Source: an uncultured Chthonomonas sp.
GTDB lineage: Bacteria; Armatimonadota; Chthonomonadetes; Chthonomonadales; Chthonomonadaceae
NCBI GenBank assembly: GCA_903859705.1
Contig: CAIONQ010000045.1
Coordinates: forward strand, 1 to 53,281
Reading direction: 5' to 3'
DNA: 53,281 nucleotides
The position numbers and the translations under genes were made by a program. The notes under the pieces were generated by a model. That model did not search any database, had not been told where the DNA came from, and saw nothing but the letters and a program-made list of their open reading frames with translations. Below are positions 44,757-52,797 of the stretch, one piece after another. Position 1 is the stretch's first letter. The number at the start of each line of letters is the position of its first letter.

Positions 44757-45499
44757 CTAGCGCTCCGTTCGGGATTAAACGCATCATCCACCGGGTTGTA
44801 TCCCAGTCGAGAGCGCGTATCGTTAAGATCTAACCAGCTATGCTGATTATTTGAGACCCCGTGTACGATCATGTAATCGATATCCGGGGTCTCTATGCAT
44901 CTATCCAGCAAATGACATAAATCGCGCAGAGTAACAAAGATAGAGCGCACATCCACCGGGGTATCGCCCACAATGTGGCTTAAATCGCCAACGGCTCCAA
45001 TGCGAATACACAACGTAGAGAGCCCCTCTCTTAACCCGAAATAGGCTCCCAGAGATTCTCCAAATGCCTTGGATGCACCGTACACATTGCCTGGCATAGG
45101 GGCGTCGTAGGTTCTTACCTGCCTGTCTGCCGGGTAACCAAACACCGCATTCACGCTGCTGGCAAAAACCACGCGTCGGCATCCCGCATCCTTTGCTGCC
45201 CTGAAAATATTGTACGTAGCCTTGAAATTCGGCCCAAGCAGATCGTCGTAAAAATCTGCCCAGGTTCGCGGGTCGGCCGCCATATGCACCACGGTATCAA
45301 TCCCCTCACACAGCGCTCTGGTCGTTTCTAAATCCGCCAAATCTGCCACATGGCACTCATGCTCGCCCGCATCCGCGGTGGGCCTTAAGTCTACAAGTCG
45401 AAACGAATACGCATCGGCAGCATGTATGCGGTAAGCGGTGCCAATTCTGCCTGCCGATCCGGTTAGCAGAATTCGCCTGCGGGAATCGGATTGTGTCAT
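44753..45499 (-). CDS. NAD-dependent epimerase/dehydratase, uronate-dehydrogenase-like
   Basis: 248 residues, short as in the uronate dehydrogenase branch of extended SDRs. The cofactor motif is TGSAGRIG (13-20), D37 in RLVDLRP favours NAD, and the catalytic residues are S114/S115 in VFASSVNAV, Y140 and K144 in YGASK. The C-terminus (GVSNNQHSWLDLNDTRSRLGYNPVDDAF) matches that branch. Uronate dehydrogenase oxidises galacturonate or glucuronate to the aldaric lactone. GGGAGA before the ATG supports the start. A divergent gap of 181 bp separates it from the polysaccharide-export operon. Confidence 0.82.
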   Translation of the reverse strand: MTQSDSRRRILLTGSAGRIGTAYRIHAADAYSFRLVDLRPTADAGEHECHVADLADLETTRALCEGIDTVVHMAADPRTWADFYDDLLGPNFKATYNIFRAAKDAGCRRVVFASSVNAVFGYPADRQVRTYDAPMPGNVYGASKAFGESLGAYFGLREGLSTLCIRIGAVGDLSHIVGDTPVDVRSIFVTLRDLCHLLDRCIETPDIDYMIVHGVSNNQHSWLDLNDTRSRLGYNPVDDAFNPERSAS

Positions 45500-45680
45500 G
45501 CGGTAAGTCTCCCATACATCAATTTCAGCTGTCGCCAGCCTCTGCAGAGTATACTCCGCCGATTAAGCTGCTGTTAAGATTCACACTGTGGGTTCGGAAG
45601 TATGAGTAGCATCGGGTATATTAGTTAAGCAGTTATCATTTTCAAGACGAAACAGGGACACGCTTTCTCCTCTACCAGAT

Positions 45681-46532
45681 ATGGAACAATCCTCAAGTAA
45701 CACCACTTCCGCACCACTTCTTACGATACGCCCGAGTTCTGGCTGGAGCGCAGTCAACGTTCGTGAACTCATTCAATACCGCGATCTGCTATTCGTATTT
45801 GCATTACGCGATATAAAGCTTCGCTACCGGCAGACGCTGCTTGGCCCCATCTGGATTTTGCTTCAGCCACTGATGGGTGCCGGTGTCCTTTCCTTTATCT
45901 TTGGCGGTATCGCCCACCTCAAGGCGCCAGGTACGCTTCCGTACTTCGTGTACTGTTTTACTGGCCAGCTCGGTTTCTCAATTTTCTCTGGAATAGTATC
46001 CAGGGTGAGTACGAGCCTTACTGGCAATGCGCACCTTGTGGCCAAGGTCTACTTCCCTCGCCTCCTGTTGCCTTTCTCAACAGTATTTGCAGTGATGGTG
46101 GACTTCTGTGCGGCCGCAACCATTTTGCCTGTGCTGATGGTTATGTACCATGTGGTGCCGGGCTTGGGGATCTTACTGCTTCCGTTCTGGATCCTGCTGT
46201 TTGTATTGCTCGCTCTGGGAGTAGGGCTGCTTGCAGCAGCGCTTATGGTATCGTATCGAGACGTAAGCGCACTGATCACGGTAATCATGGGCTTTCTGCC
46301 CTATGTGAGTGCGGTTGGCTTTGATCCATCCACGCTCAACTACCGAATGAGGATGCTGGTGCTGGTAAATCCTGTGGCACAGATTCTTGAGGGCTTTCGC
46401 TGGTCGCTGTTGAATACACAGATGCCCACTCCCAAGCACATCCTCTTTACCACTCTGGTTTCGGCAGGCTCCTTTGTGCTGGGAACCCTGCTGTTCCGTA
46501 AAATGGAGAAGAAGTTCGCAGATGTCATCTAA
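45681..46532 (+). CDS. wzm: ABC-2 polysaccharide export permease (Wzm-like)
   Basis: 283 residues with six membrane segments. The N-terminal amphipathic stretch LIQYRDLLFVFALRDIKLRYRQTLLGPIWILLQPLMG is diagnostic of the Wzm/TagG group. It exports complete, lipid-linked polysaccharide chains across the inner membrane. Its last codons overlap the start of the ATPase gene (ATG at 46522), as is usual for this pair. Confidence 0.93.
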   Translation: MEQSSSNTTSAPLLTIRPSSGWSAVNVRELIQYRDLLFVFALRDIKLRYRQTLLGPIWILLQPLMGAGVLSFIFGGIAHLKAPGTLPYFVYCFTGQLGFSIFSGIVSRVSTSLTGNAHLVAKVYFPRLLLPFSTVFAVMVDFCAAATILPVLMVMYHVVPGLGILLLPFWILLFVLLALGVGLLAAALMVSYRDVSALITVIMGFLPYVSAVGFDPSTLNYRMRMLVLVNPVAQILEGFRWSLLNTQMPTPKHILFTTLVSAGSFVLGTLLFRKMEKKFADVI

Positions 46533-47769
46533 GGACCTTGCGATCTCGGTTCGCGGATTATCCAAGAGCTACACTATCGTTCATCAGGGCGGTTCAGTCG
46601 ATGACCCGAGCGCGGCTTCTGCTGCAGACTCTTCGTCGGCGCTATCTCAGATCCGCGGATCCATGTTTCAGCGTGGATCCCGGGAAACTTTCTGGGCACT
46701 CAGGGATGTGTCTTTCGATGTGAAGAAAGGCGATGTTGTTGGCATTATTGGCCGCAACGGAGCCGGCAAGAGCACTCTGCTAAAAACGCTCTCCCGCATC
46801 ACGGAGCCTACCGAAGGATCCATCGAACTCTACGGCCGTGTAGGTAGCCTGCTGGAAGTTGGTACCGGTTTTCACCCGGAGCTTACGGGCCGTGAAAACA
46901 TATTCCTTAACGGGGCAATTCTGGGGATGCGGCGTGCGGAAATTCTGGCTAAATTCGATGAGATCGTAGAGTTCTCAGGGGTGGCCAAGTTTCTGGATAC
47001 ACCGGTAAAACGCTACTCCAGTGGAATGTACGTTCGCCTCGCGTTTGCAGTGGCCGCACATCTTAATCCAGAGATACTTATTGTGGATGAGGTGCTCGCG
47101 GTAGGTGATGCAGAGTTCCAGAAAAAATGCCTCGGTAAAATGCAGGATGTTGCCGCACACGGTCGAACCGTACTGTTTGTAAGTCATAACCTTACGGCTG
47201 TTACGGCACTGTGTAACCGCGGCATTTTTATGCGGGGTGGCACAATACTCTGCGATGGCGATGTTAACCTGGCGATCAATGCATACTCAGATTCGTTCCG
47301 ATCCGAAGCAGGTACGCGCACAGAGAGCCAGAACAAACCCTACGGCTTCCGCAGTATTCGCCTCATAAACCTGGATGATCCTAACGAGATGGAGATCCTA
47401 ACCTGCCAGACACCTGCCCGATACGCGCTTGAATTTAAGTGTGTTATTCCAGAGAGCAGGTCCGTAAACGTTGGCTTCACTCTGATTAACGATGCAGAAG
47501 TGTGTGTTGCCTCGTGCAGTGCGCTGGATTCTGTTCAGCGTTTGCCCGCAGGCCCGGTTACAATGCGCATTGAACTTCCAATACCAAGCATGCCTTCCGG
47601 TAACTTCCGCGTAGAAGGGGCAGTATGGGATTCCTCGCGCGAGTACGATAAGTCGGACGGTCTCCTGTTCTTCTCGGTAACGAACACCATGTCGATTCTG
47701 AACCTTAACGGTTCAAAACCACGCGGTGCCACACTCATCCTTTCTCCTTGGCAGATCGAAACCTCCTGA
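46522..47769 (+). CDS. wzt: ABC polysaccharide export ATPase with C-terminal binding domain (Wzt-like)
   Basis: 415 residues from the ATG at 46522, which overlaps the wzm stop. Walker A GRNGAGKST, the family's signature YSSGMYVRLAFAVAAHLNPEILIVDEVLAVGD, and an H loop VLFVSHNL are intact. An insert of about 30 residues precedes Walker A. The C-terminal 150 residues form a beta-sandwich (YGFRSIRLINLDDPNE; NFRVEGAVWDSSREYDKSDGLLFFSV) as in Wzt proteins of E. coli O8/O9a, where it recognises the chain terminus. This suggests a capped polysaccharide, which would need a capping enzyme that is not obvious here. Confidence 0.92.
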   Translation: MSSKDLAISVRGLSKSYTIVHQGGSVDDPSAASAADSSSALSQIRGSMFQRGSRETFWALRDVSFDVKKGDVVGIIGRNGAGKSTLLKTLSRITEPTEGSIELYGRVGSLLEVGTGFHPELTGRENIFLNGAILGMRRAEILAKFDEIVEFSGVAKFLDTPVKRYSSGMYVRLAFAVAAHLNPEILIVDEVLAVGDAEFQKKCLGKMQDVAAHGRTVLFVSHNLTAVTALCNRGIFMRGGTILCDGDVNLAINAYSDSFRSEAGTRTESQNKPYGFRSIRLINLDDPNEMEILTCQTPARYALEFKCVIPESRSVNVGFTLINDAEVCVASCSALDSVQRLPAGPVTMRIELPIPSMPSGNFRVEGAVWDSSREYDKSDGLLFFSVTNTMSILNLNGSKPRGATLILSPWQIETS

Positions 47770-47850
47770 CGGCAACTTATCTGCCTGTATCTCCTCAAAA
47801 CGAACCTGCTGTCGGCAGCTTGAATTTACCTCGAGAGGGTTGGTAAAGAT

Positions 47851-49248
47851 TTGAAATATCTCATTGTAGGTGCGGGCCCAACGGGAATCGGAGCGGCCTT
47901 AGCGCTGAATGAACTCGGTTGCAGCGACTATCTTATGATAGATGGTCAGGATATTGCAGGGGGGCTGTCGTCGTCCTTTGTTGATGATGCCGGGTTTACA
48001 TGGGACCTCGGTGGGCACGTGCAGTTCTCTCACTACGAGATTTTTGATGAGTATATGGATAAGGCTCTCGGCAAAGAGGGCTGGCTTAACCACCAGCGCG
48101 AAAGCTGGGTCTGGATGCGCGATACATTTGTGCCATATCCATTTCAGTTCAATCTGCATCGCCTGCCGCCTAAAGAGCGTTGGGATTGCGTAAAGGGACT
48201 CTTCGAAGCCAGCAAAGCAGAGCCCACCAAACCCTCACATTTTAAAGAGTGGGCTATTGCCACTTTTGGCGGGGGCGTTACTGAGCACTTTTTCTACCCG
48301 TATAATTTCAAAGTGTGGGCACATCCTCTAGAGCTTATGAGCTATCAATGGGTTGGTGAGCGAGTGGCCGTACCGGATTTAGCGAAAGTAATGGAGGGCG
48401 TGTGCCTCGGGGAAGATCAAGTTTCCTGGGGGCCAAACAGCACGTTCCGCTTCCCGCTCCGTGGTGGAACAGGCTCCATCTGGCGTGCACTCGCAGGCTT
48501 TATTCCTGAAGAGAATAAGAAGCTCGGGGTACGAGTAGTATCTGTTGATCCGGCCGGGCACACGGTAACGCTGGATAATGGCGAAGTGCTTGCCTACGAG
48601 AAGCTAATTTCTACCGTGCCAGTAGATCAGTTTACGGAACTGGCCAACTTGCCACAGCTCTCGGCAGAAAGTAGCCAACTGCTCTACTCCAGTACGCACG
48701 TTGTTGGTATTGGCCTGGAAGGGCAGCCTGCAGAGCCACTTGAAACCAAGTGTTGGATGTATTTCCCGGAAGAAAACTGCCCGTTCTACCGGGTTACGGT
48801 GTTCAGCAACTACAGCCCCAATAACACGCTGGCCCCTGGCGAAACCTGGAGCCTTATGGCGGAAGTGGCCCAGAGCCCATACAAGCCAGTGGATCAGGCC
48901 ACCGTGGTAGAAGATGTCGTTCAGGGAATGATCAATGCAAAGCTCATTTCGCCAGATGATAAAATCCTGAGCAAGTGGTACTGCTTTCTGGATCATGGAT
49001 ATCCAACGCCAAGCGTAAATCGAGATAGCCATATTAATGCTGTGCTACCAGAGCTAGAGAAGTTTGATATCTACTCGCGCGGCCGTTTTGGTGCCTGGAA
49101 GTATGAAGTAAGCAATCAGGATCACTCGTTTATGCAAGGCTGGGAATGCGCGGTTCGCCTACTAACGGGTGCTGGTGCCGAGGCAGAGCCTACGTTGCAT
49201 ACACCCAGCGCAGTTAACAAACAATACAATCGTCGTAATCCGTCCTGA
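47851..49248 (+). CDS. glf: UDP-galactopyranose mutase, eukaryotic type
   Basis: 465 residues from a TTG at 47851 directly before the dinucleotide motif GAGPTGIG (7-14); GAGAGGG lies upstream. It resembles the fungal and protozoan enzymes more than the bacterial Glf of about 370 residues: the histidine loop is DLGGHVQFSHYEIFDEYMDKAL (H56, H61), followed by VPYPFQFNL, FFYPYNFKVWAHPLE, WGPNSTFRFPLRGGTGSIW and VSNQDHSFMQGWE. The enzyme converts UDP-galactopyranose to UDP-galactofuranose with reduced FAD. Beside Wzm/Wzt and two glycosyltransferases it should feed a galactofuranose-containing surface polysaccharide. Confidence 0.85.
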   Translation: MKYLIVGAGPTGIGAALALNELGCSDYLMIDGQDIAGGLSSSFVDDAGFTWDLGGHVQFSHYEIFDEYMDKALGKEGWLNHQRESWVWMRDTFVPYPFQFNLHRLPPKERWDCVKGLFEASKAEPTKPSHFKEWAIATFGGGVTEHFFYPYNFKVWAHPLELMSYQWVGERVAVPDLAKVMEGVCLGEDQVSWGPNSTFRFPLRGGTGSIWRALAGFIPEENKKLGVRVVSVDPAGHTVTLDNGEVLAYEKLISTVPVDQFTELANLPQLSAESSQLLYSSTHVVGIGLEGQPAEPLETKCWMYFPEENCPFYRVTVFSNYSPNNTLAPGETWSLMAEVAQSPYKPVDQATVVEDVVQGMINAKLISPDDKILSKWYCFLDHGYPTPSVNRDSHINAVLPELEKFDIYSRGRFGAWKYEVSNQDHSFMQGWECAVRLLTGAGAEAEPTLHTPSAVNKQYNRRNPS

Positions 49249-49317
49249 CACAGTTTTCTGAAAAGGCTCAGTACCTGGTACGCCTATCTGGCACCCATAC
49301 CTGAGTGGGAGTGAGCA

Positions 49318-50595
49318 ATGTCCGACCTGCTTGTAAAGCACCCATTCCGAGATATCGCGAAGGGTGGAGGTCCAACAGGCTATCTCTATAATCTCCGCAC
49401 AGCGGCAGCAGAATTCGGCTTAGATACTGGCGTAACCTTCGATATCAACGAAGATATGAAGGCACCACCGCGCCCACCAGTACCACCGCCTGCCCCGTGG
49501 CCGCTATGGAAAAAAGTATATAACCTCCTTCGCAGAGGCTATGGAGCTGCCGCTACAACCGTCGGCAGCTCTATACCAAAACCACCGGATTATATCCCTG
49601 AAAATTTCGATGCCGAACTGGATGCGTTTGAAGACTGGAAGAACCACCACTATGGATGGATCACCGAGTCTTACGCACGCAAAATGTTTGATGCCGACCT
49701 GTTATTTGCGAATGATATCTGGTTGGCATCGGCCATAGCCAGGCTCTGCCCGGAGCTGAGTAAAGAAAAGCTTGTGCTCATTTCTCACTCTCCAACGTGG
49801 ACCATCATCGAAGCCACAGCGCGTATTTTGCCGGATTATCCCGACCCTCGCTATCTGAATATTAAGCGTGTCCGCAGTATTGTGGATGAAAATCTGGAGA
49901 CAATGGCCTCCATCAGGGCAGTGTTATGGCCCTGTGCCGAAGCAGTGCCAGAATATCCGGAGTGGGTTGAAGTGAATGCAAACGGCCGTGGTGCGAATGT
50001 ATTTGCCGAAACAGGAGTTCAAAAGCCCACAGGCACATTGAGCGGCGCAGATATGCGCACTCAGTGGCAGATAGAACCTAACCAGAGAGTGGTTCTGTTT
50101 ATCGGCCGCGCACATCCACATAAAGGCTTTCACCGCTTTCACTCCTGGGCTCAAGCCGCACGCAAACAGGGCGATACAGGCTACGTATTTGTGCACGCAG
50201 GCCAGCCACCAAACGATGTCGATAAGAACAGTCCGCTGAGGCATGTGGGGTACATAAAAGATAATGCTGCAGCATATGCTGCAGCCGATCTGGTTGTTAT
50301 TCCCAACCAGTTCTCTTATATGGATATTGGCCTGCTAGAGTCATTGAGCCTCGGGGCGAAGATCGCAATTTCCCCCACCGGTGGGCACAGGCTCTTCCCT
50401 GAGATATGCCCGGATATTCCTACAATTCCTGATACAAATGCCGATGATGAGTGGCAAACGCTCAAGCAATATATTCAAGAGTATGCAGCAACTACTACTC
50501 GGCAAGAAGCGTTCCAGAAGCTCTGGGAATCGCGTTTTTCCTTAGAGCCATTCTGTGCAAACCATGTTCGTGTGTGTCGGGAGCTAACAAAGTAG
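49318..50595 (+). CDS. Glycosyltransferase, GT4-like
   Basis: 425 residues. GGGAG precedes the ATG. The N-terminal half lacks the usual hydrophobic anchor and contains a proline-rich stretch (PPRPPVPPPAPW, about 57-68). The C-terminal half has the GT-B nucleotide-sugar domain: RVVLFIGRAHPHKGFHRFHSWAQ, VGYIKDNAAAYAAADLVVIPNQFSYMDIGLLESLSLGAKIAIS, with the E-x7-E-like ending. Cytoplasmic or peripheral membrane. Given glf and Wzm/Wzt next to it, it is likely to add galactose or galactofuranose to a lipid-linked polysaccharide. Confidence 0.82.
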   Translation: MSDLLVKHPFRDIAKGGGPTGYLYNLRTAAAEFGLDTGVTFDINEDMKAPPRPPVPPPAPWPLWKKVYNLLRRGYGAAATTVGSSIPKPPDYIPENFDAELDAFEDWKNHHYGWITESYARKMFDADLLFANDIWLASAIARLCPELSKEKLVLISHSPTWTIIEATARILPDYPDPRYLNIKRVRSIVDENLETMASIRAVLWPCAEAVPEYPEWVEVNANGRGANVFAETGVQKPTGTLSGADMRTQWQIEPNQRVVLFIGRAHPHKGFHRFHSWAQAARKQGDTGYVFVHAGQPPNDVDKNSPLRHVGYIKDNAAAYAAADLVVIPNQFSYMDIGLLESLSLGAKIAISPTGGHRLFPEICPDIPTIPDTNADDEWQTLKQYIQEYAATTTRQEAFQKLWESRFSLEPFCANHVRVCRELTK

Positions 50596-50641
50596 GCATC
50601 ACTACTTGATGATGCCCCGGCCCGGATTAGGAGTATCTTTC

Positions 50642-51862
50642 GTGCGCATCGCTTACCTGAGTTATCAGTTTCCGAAGTACGCAAACTATGGCGGCATCGG
50701 TACGTATGTTAAGCAGGTGGCATCGGGCATGGCCGCTCTTGGTGATGATGTTGAGGTGTTTTGCGGGCACGATACAGAAACCGGCAGCTCCGATGAGGGC
50801 GGATACCGCGTTAATTACACAAAGAGCGATAGAGAAGGTTTCTGCACTGCGGTAGTGTCTGTGTTTGCCGAAAGGCACCGCCTCAAACCCTTTGACATCA
50901 TTGAAGTAGCTGATTACAATGCCGAAGGCGTGCATCTGATCCCCGCTCACCCGGAACTGCCCGTAGTAATGCGCCTTCACACTCCCGAATATCTGGTGAA
51001 ACGGGTAGAAGATGCTATCCACCCCATGCTCCGCCGCATTCGCGCACACTTTGGCGCAATCAAGCGCGGCAAGCGAAGCGCACTGCTATACAACCGCAAT
51101 GCCGATCCCGAATACGCCCATTCCCTTCTGGCCGACAGATACATGGCACCATGCCGTGATATTCTGAACATTGTTGGTAAGGATTGGAAACTTGATCGCA
51201 GCCGGTGTGCCGTTGTTCCCAACCCATTTACGCCATCATCCGATCTGTTGAAGATACCTGTTGAGAACACTAGCAAAACCATAACCTTTATAGGCCGTGT
51301 AGAAGTACGAAAAGGTGTTCTGGATCTTGCCGGTGCCATTCCGGGCGTGCTGCAGAAGCATCCTGATTGGCAATTTCGCTTTGTGGGTGCCTACGGTGGG
51401 TCTCCTAAGCGCCGCACTACAATGGATATATTCATACGGGAGGCAGTTGGCGAACATTACGCCTCCAACCTTGTTTTCACCGGCGCGCAACCACATAGCG
51501 CAGTTACAGGCGAACTCGAAAGTGCAGGCATCTGCGTATTCCCTAGCCTCTGGGATAACTTTCCTGGAGTGTGCCTGGAAGCCATGGCCGCTGCCAGGCC
51601 CGTAATTGCTACAAACGCGGGTGGCATGCCAGAGATACTTGCTGAAGGCAAGGCAGGCGTACTGGTGCCGCCACAAAACCCGGCTAAGCTGGCAGCGGCC
51701 ATAAATGCCCTTATTGAATCCCCGGAGCAGCGAACAAAACTTTCCCTCGCTGCCCGCCAACGTATCACAACGGCCTATCCGGCACCGGTAGTAGCACCTC
51801 AAATTAGAGAGCAGTATGAGCTAACCATAAAGTACCGAAAAGCCGCTGGACCAAGAACATAA
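50642..51862 (+). CDS. Glycosyltransferase, GT4 family
   Basis: 406 residues from a GTG at 50642, which has AGGAG eight bases before it; two ATGs at 50606 and 50609 sit in front of that site and are unlikely. The GT-B architecture is complete: N-terminal YLSYQFPKYANYGGIGTYVKQVASGMAALG, and in the C-terminal half FIGRVEVRKGVLDLAGAIP, PHSAVTGELESAGICVFPSLWDNFPGVCLEAMAAARPVIATNAGGMPEIL, including the E-x7-E motif. It is the last gene of the glf/Wzm/Wzt cluster, 46 bp after the preceding transferase gene. Confidence 0.92.
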   Translation: MRIAYLSYQFPKYANYGGIGTYVKQVASGMAALGDDVEVFCGHDTETGSSDEGGYRVNYTKSDREGFCTAVVSVFAERHRLKPFDIIEVADYNAEGVHLIPAHPELPVVMRLHTPEYLVKRVEDAIHPMLRRIRAHFGAIKRGKRSALLYNRNADPEYAHSLLADRYMAPCRDILNIVGKDWKLDRSRCAVVPNPFTPSSDLLKIPVENTSKTITFIGRVEVRKGVLDLAGAIPGVLQKHPDWQFRFVGAYGGSPKRRTTMDIFIREAVGEHYASNLVFTGAQPHSAVTGELESAGICVFPSLWDNFPGVCLEAMAAARPVIATNAGGMPEILAEGKAGVLVPPQNPAKLAAAINALIESPEQRTKLSLAARQRITTAYPAPVVAPQIREQYELTIKYRKAAGPRT

Positions 51863-52051
51863 GTTTTACTGCGCACAATAGATTGTAAATATCTGCTTTT
51901 GACTTGATCGGCTGTTTGCCTGCCGGCTATTGTCACTTTTCATAATTACCAGTTTTGCCTTCCGCACCGTTTAAGATCCGCTCTACCAGGAAAGCCACCT
52001 ATGTCGCCAGGGTCCCATTGGTCCATGCATTGAGATTTTCCTCATGCAAGG

Positions 52052-52064
52052 GCCCTCGCATAAG
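52052..52064 (+). repeat. First copy of the GCCCTCGCATAAG element
   Basis: The 13-base core GCCCTCGCATAAG is repeated almost exactly at 52641 and 52697. Here the similarity ends soon after the core. Confidence 0.5.
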
Positions 52065-52155
52065 CCATATTCAACGGCCCCAGCAAACTGCAGTACAAGC
52101 GCCGACCTGGCGCTAAAACACTAGCCTGGCAGCCAGAACCACCCACGCTGTAACT

Positions 52156-52261
52156 GTGAACCTGCAAGGGGCGTATAACAGCTCCAGTTTCGCCAACCAC
52201 GCGGCGATCTGCCGCAAAGACTCAAAACCATCATTGCCTCGAGGAGGCGACGGGTAACTGT
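52156..52261 (-). repeat. Diverged about 100-nt repeat, copy 1
   Basis: Its last 39 bases (ending GGGTAACTGT) match copy 2 at 32 positions; the first part aligns with short gaps. On the minus strand both copies translate to the pattern SYPSxPRGxDGF...YAPxxFT, so this may be a decayed coding repeat or a structured element. Confidence 0.5.
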
Positions 52262-52369
52262 TTGTTTTTGCGGCGAAGCCGAAGCGTACTGGTGCCGTCG
52301 CAAGGCGCACTTGGTCCATCATGTTCAAATCGCAAAGTGCGCCAGCGAAAATCAGACCGTGTCGTCAAC

Positions 52370-52469
52370 GTGAATTTCAACGGTGCGTAGTAAACTCGAT
52401 AGCACCAATCGGCAACCCGCCGAAACAATGCAAAACCATCGAAGCCCCGAGGAATCGAGGGGTAACTGT
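52370..52469 (-). repeat. Diverged about 100-nt repeat, copy 2
   Basis: Second copy of the unit starting GTGAA and ending GGTAACTGT; the shared blocks are CAAAACCATC, CGAGGA and GGGTAACTGT. The central block can fold on itself in both copies. Confidence 0.5.
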
Positions 52470-52597
52470 GAGCTGCGTAACAACAGACGGAGGCTCGAGG
52501 ACCCGGTTTTGCGGCGCTTCTCAGGTCTAAATAAATACCGACAGCGCCGCATACACTGGGACGAGCCGGAGGCCCCTTTTTCAAATTTACGGGGGGA

Positions 52598-52648
52598 CTG
52601 GGGGGCGTAACCAGCGCCCCCAGCGGGAGCGCGAGGGCTGGCCCTCGC
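52598..52648 (+). repeat. Two GC-rich hairpins
   Basis: CTGGGGGGCG (52598-52607) pairs with CGCCCCCAG (52615-52623) with one bulge; GCGAGGGC (52631-52638) pairs with GCCCTCGC (52641-52648) across TG. Dispersed repeats often look like this, with the second stem overlapping the direct repeat that follows. Confidence 0.5.
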
Positions 52649-52671
52649 ATAAAGAAAATCAATGTTACAAA
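52641..52671 (+). repeat. Direct repeat, second copy of the GCCCTCGCATAA element
   Basis: 31 bases starting GCCCTCGCATAAAGAAAA. It matches the copy at 52697 over its whole length with one indel and a few changes; the spacing between starts is 56 bases. Confidence 0.55.
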
Positions 52672-52696
52672 GCAATCGGCAAACAGAAAACTATTA

Positions 52697-52727
52697 GCCC
52701 TCGCATAAAGAAATCAACACTTACAAA
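52697..52727 (+). repeat. Direct repeat, third copy of the GCCCTCGCATAA element
   Basis: 31 bases starting GCCCTCGCATAAAGAAAT and ending TTACAAA, 71 bp before the terminase stop. It is too short a series for a CRISPR and the spacer lengths differ. Confidence 0.55.
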
Positions 52728-52797
52728 TTACGGCACAAGCCGTAGAAAGAAAACCCCATTCGAGAGCCGTGGAGAAACCTCTCCACAACAAAAACCC

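Larger units (their letters stand above)
51863..52797. other. Repeat-rich gene-free region at the edge of a phage-like segment
   Basis: 935 bp without a supported gene. It separates the polysaccharide operon (plus strand) from the terminase gene (minus strand), so both genes end into it. It contains two diverged copies of a 100-nt unit, three copies of a GCCCTCGCATAA element and two GC-rich hairpins. Several overlapping ORFs exist but show repetitive, low-complexity translations. Confidence 0.6.

Noticed and set aside
52231-52662. A 143-codon minus-strand frame in the repeat region
   Set aside because: Its translation is a string of repeat-derived segments with no domain; it spans repeats of two kinds and is best read as repeat DNA.
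52641-52727. A possible CRISPR array from the GCCCTCGCATAA repeats
   Set aside because: Only three copies, imperfect, with spacings of 589 and 56 bases and no cas genes.
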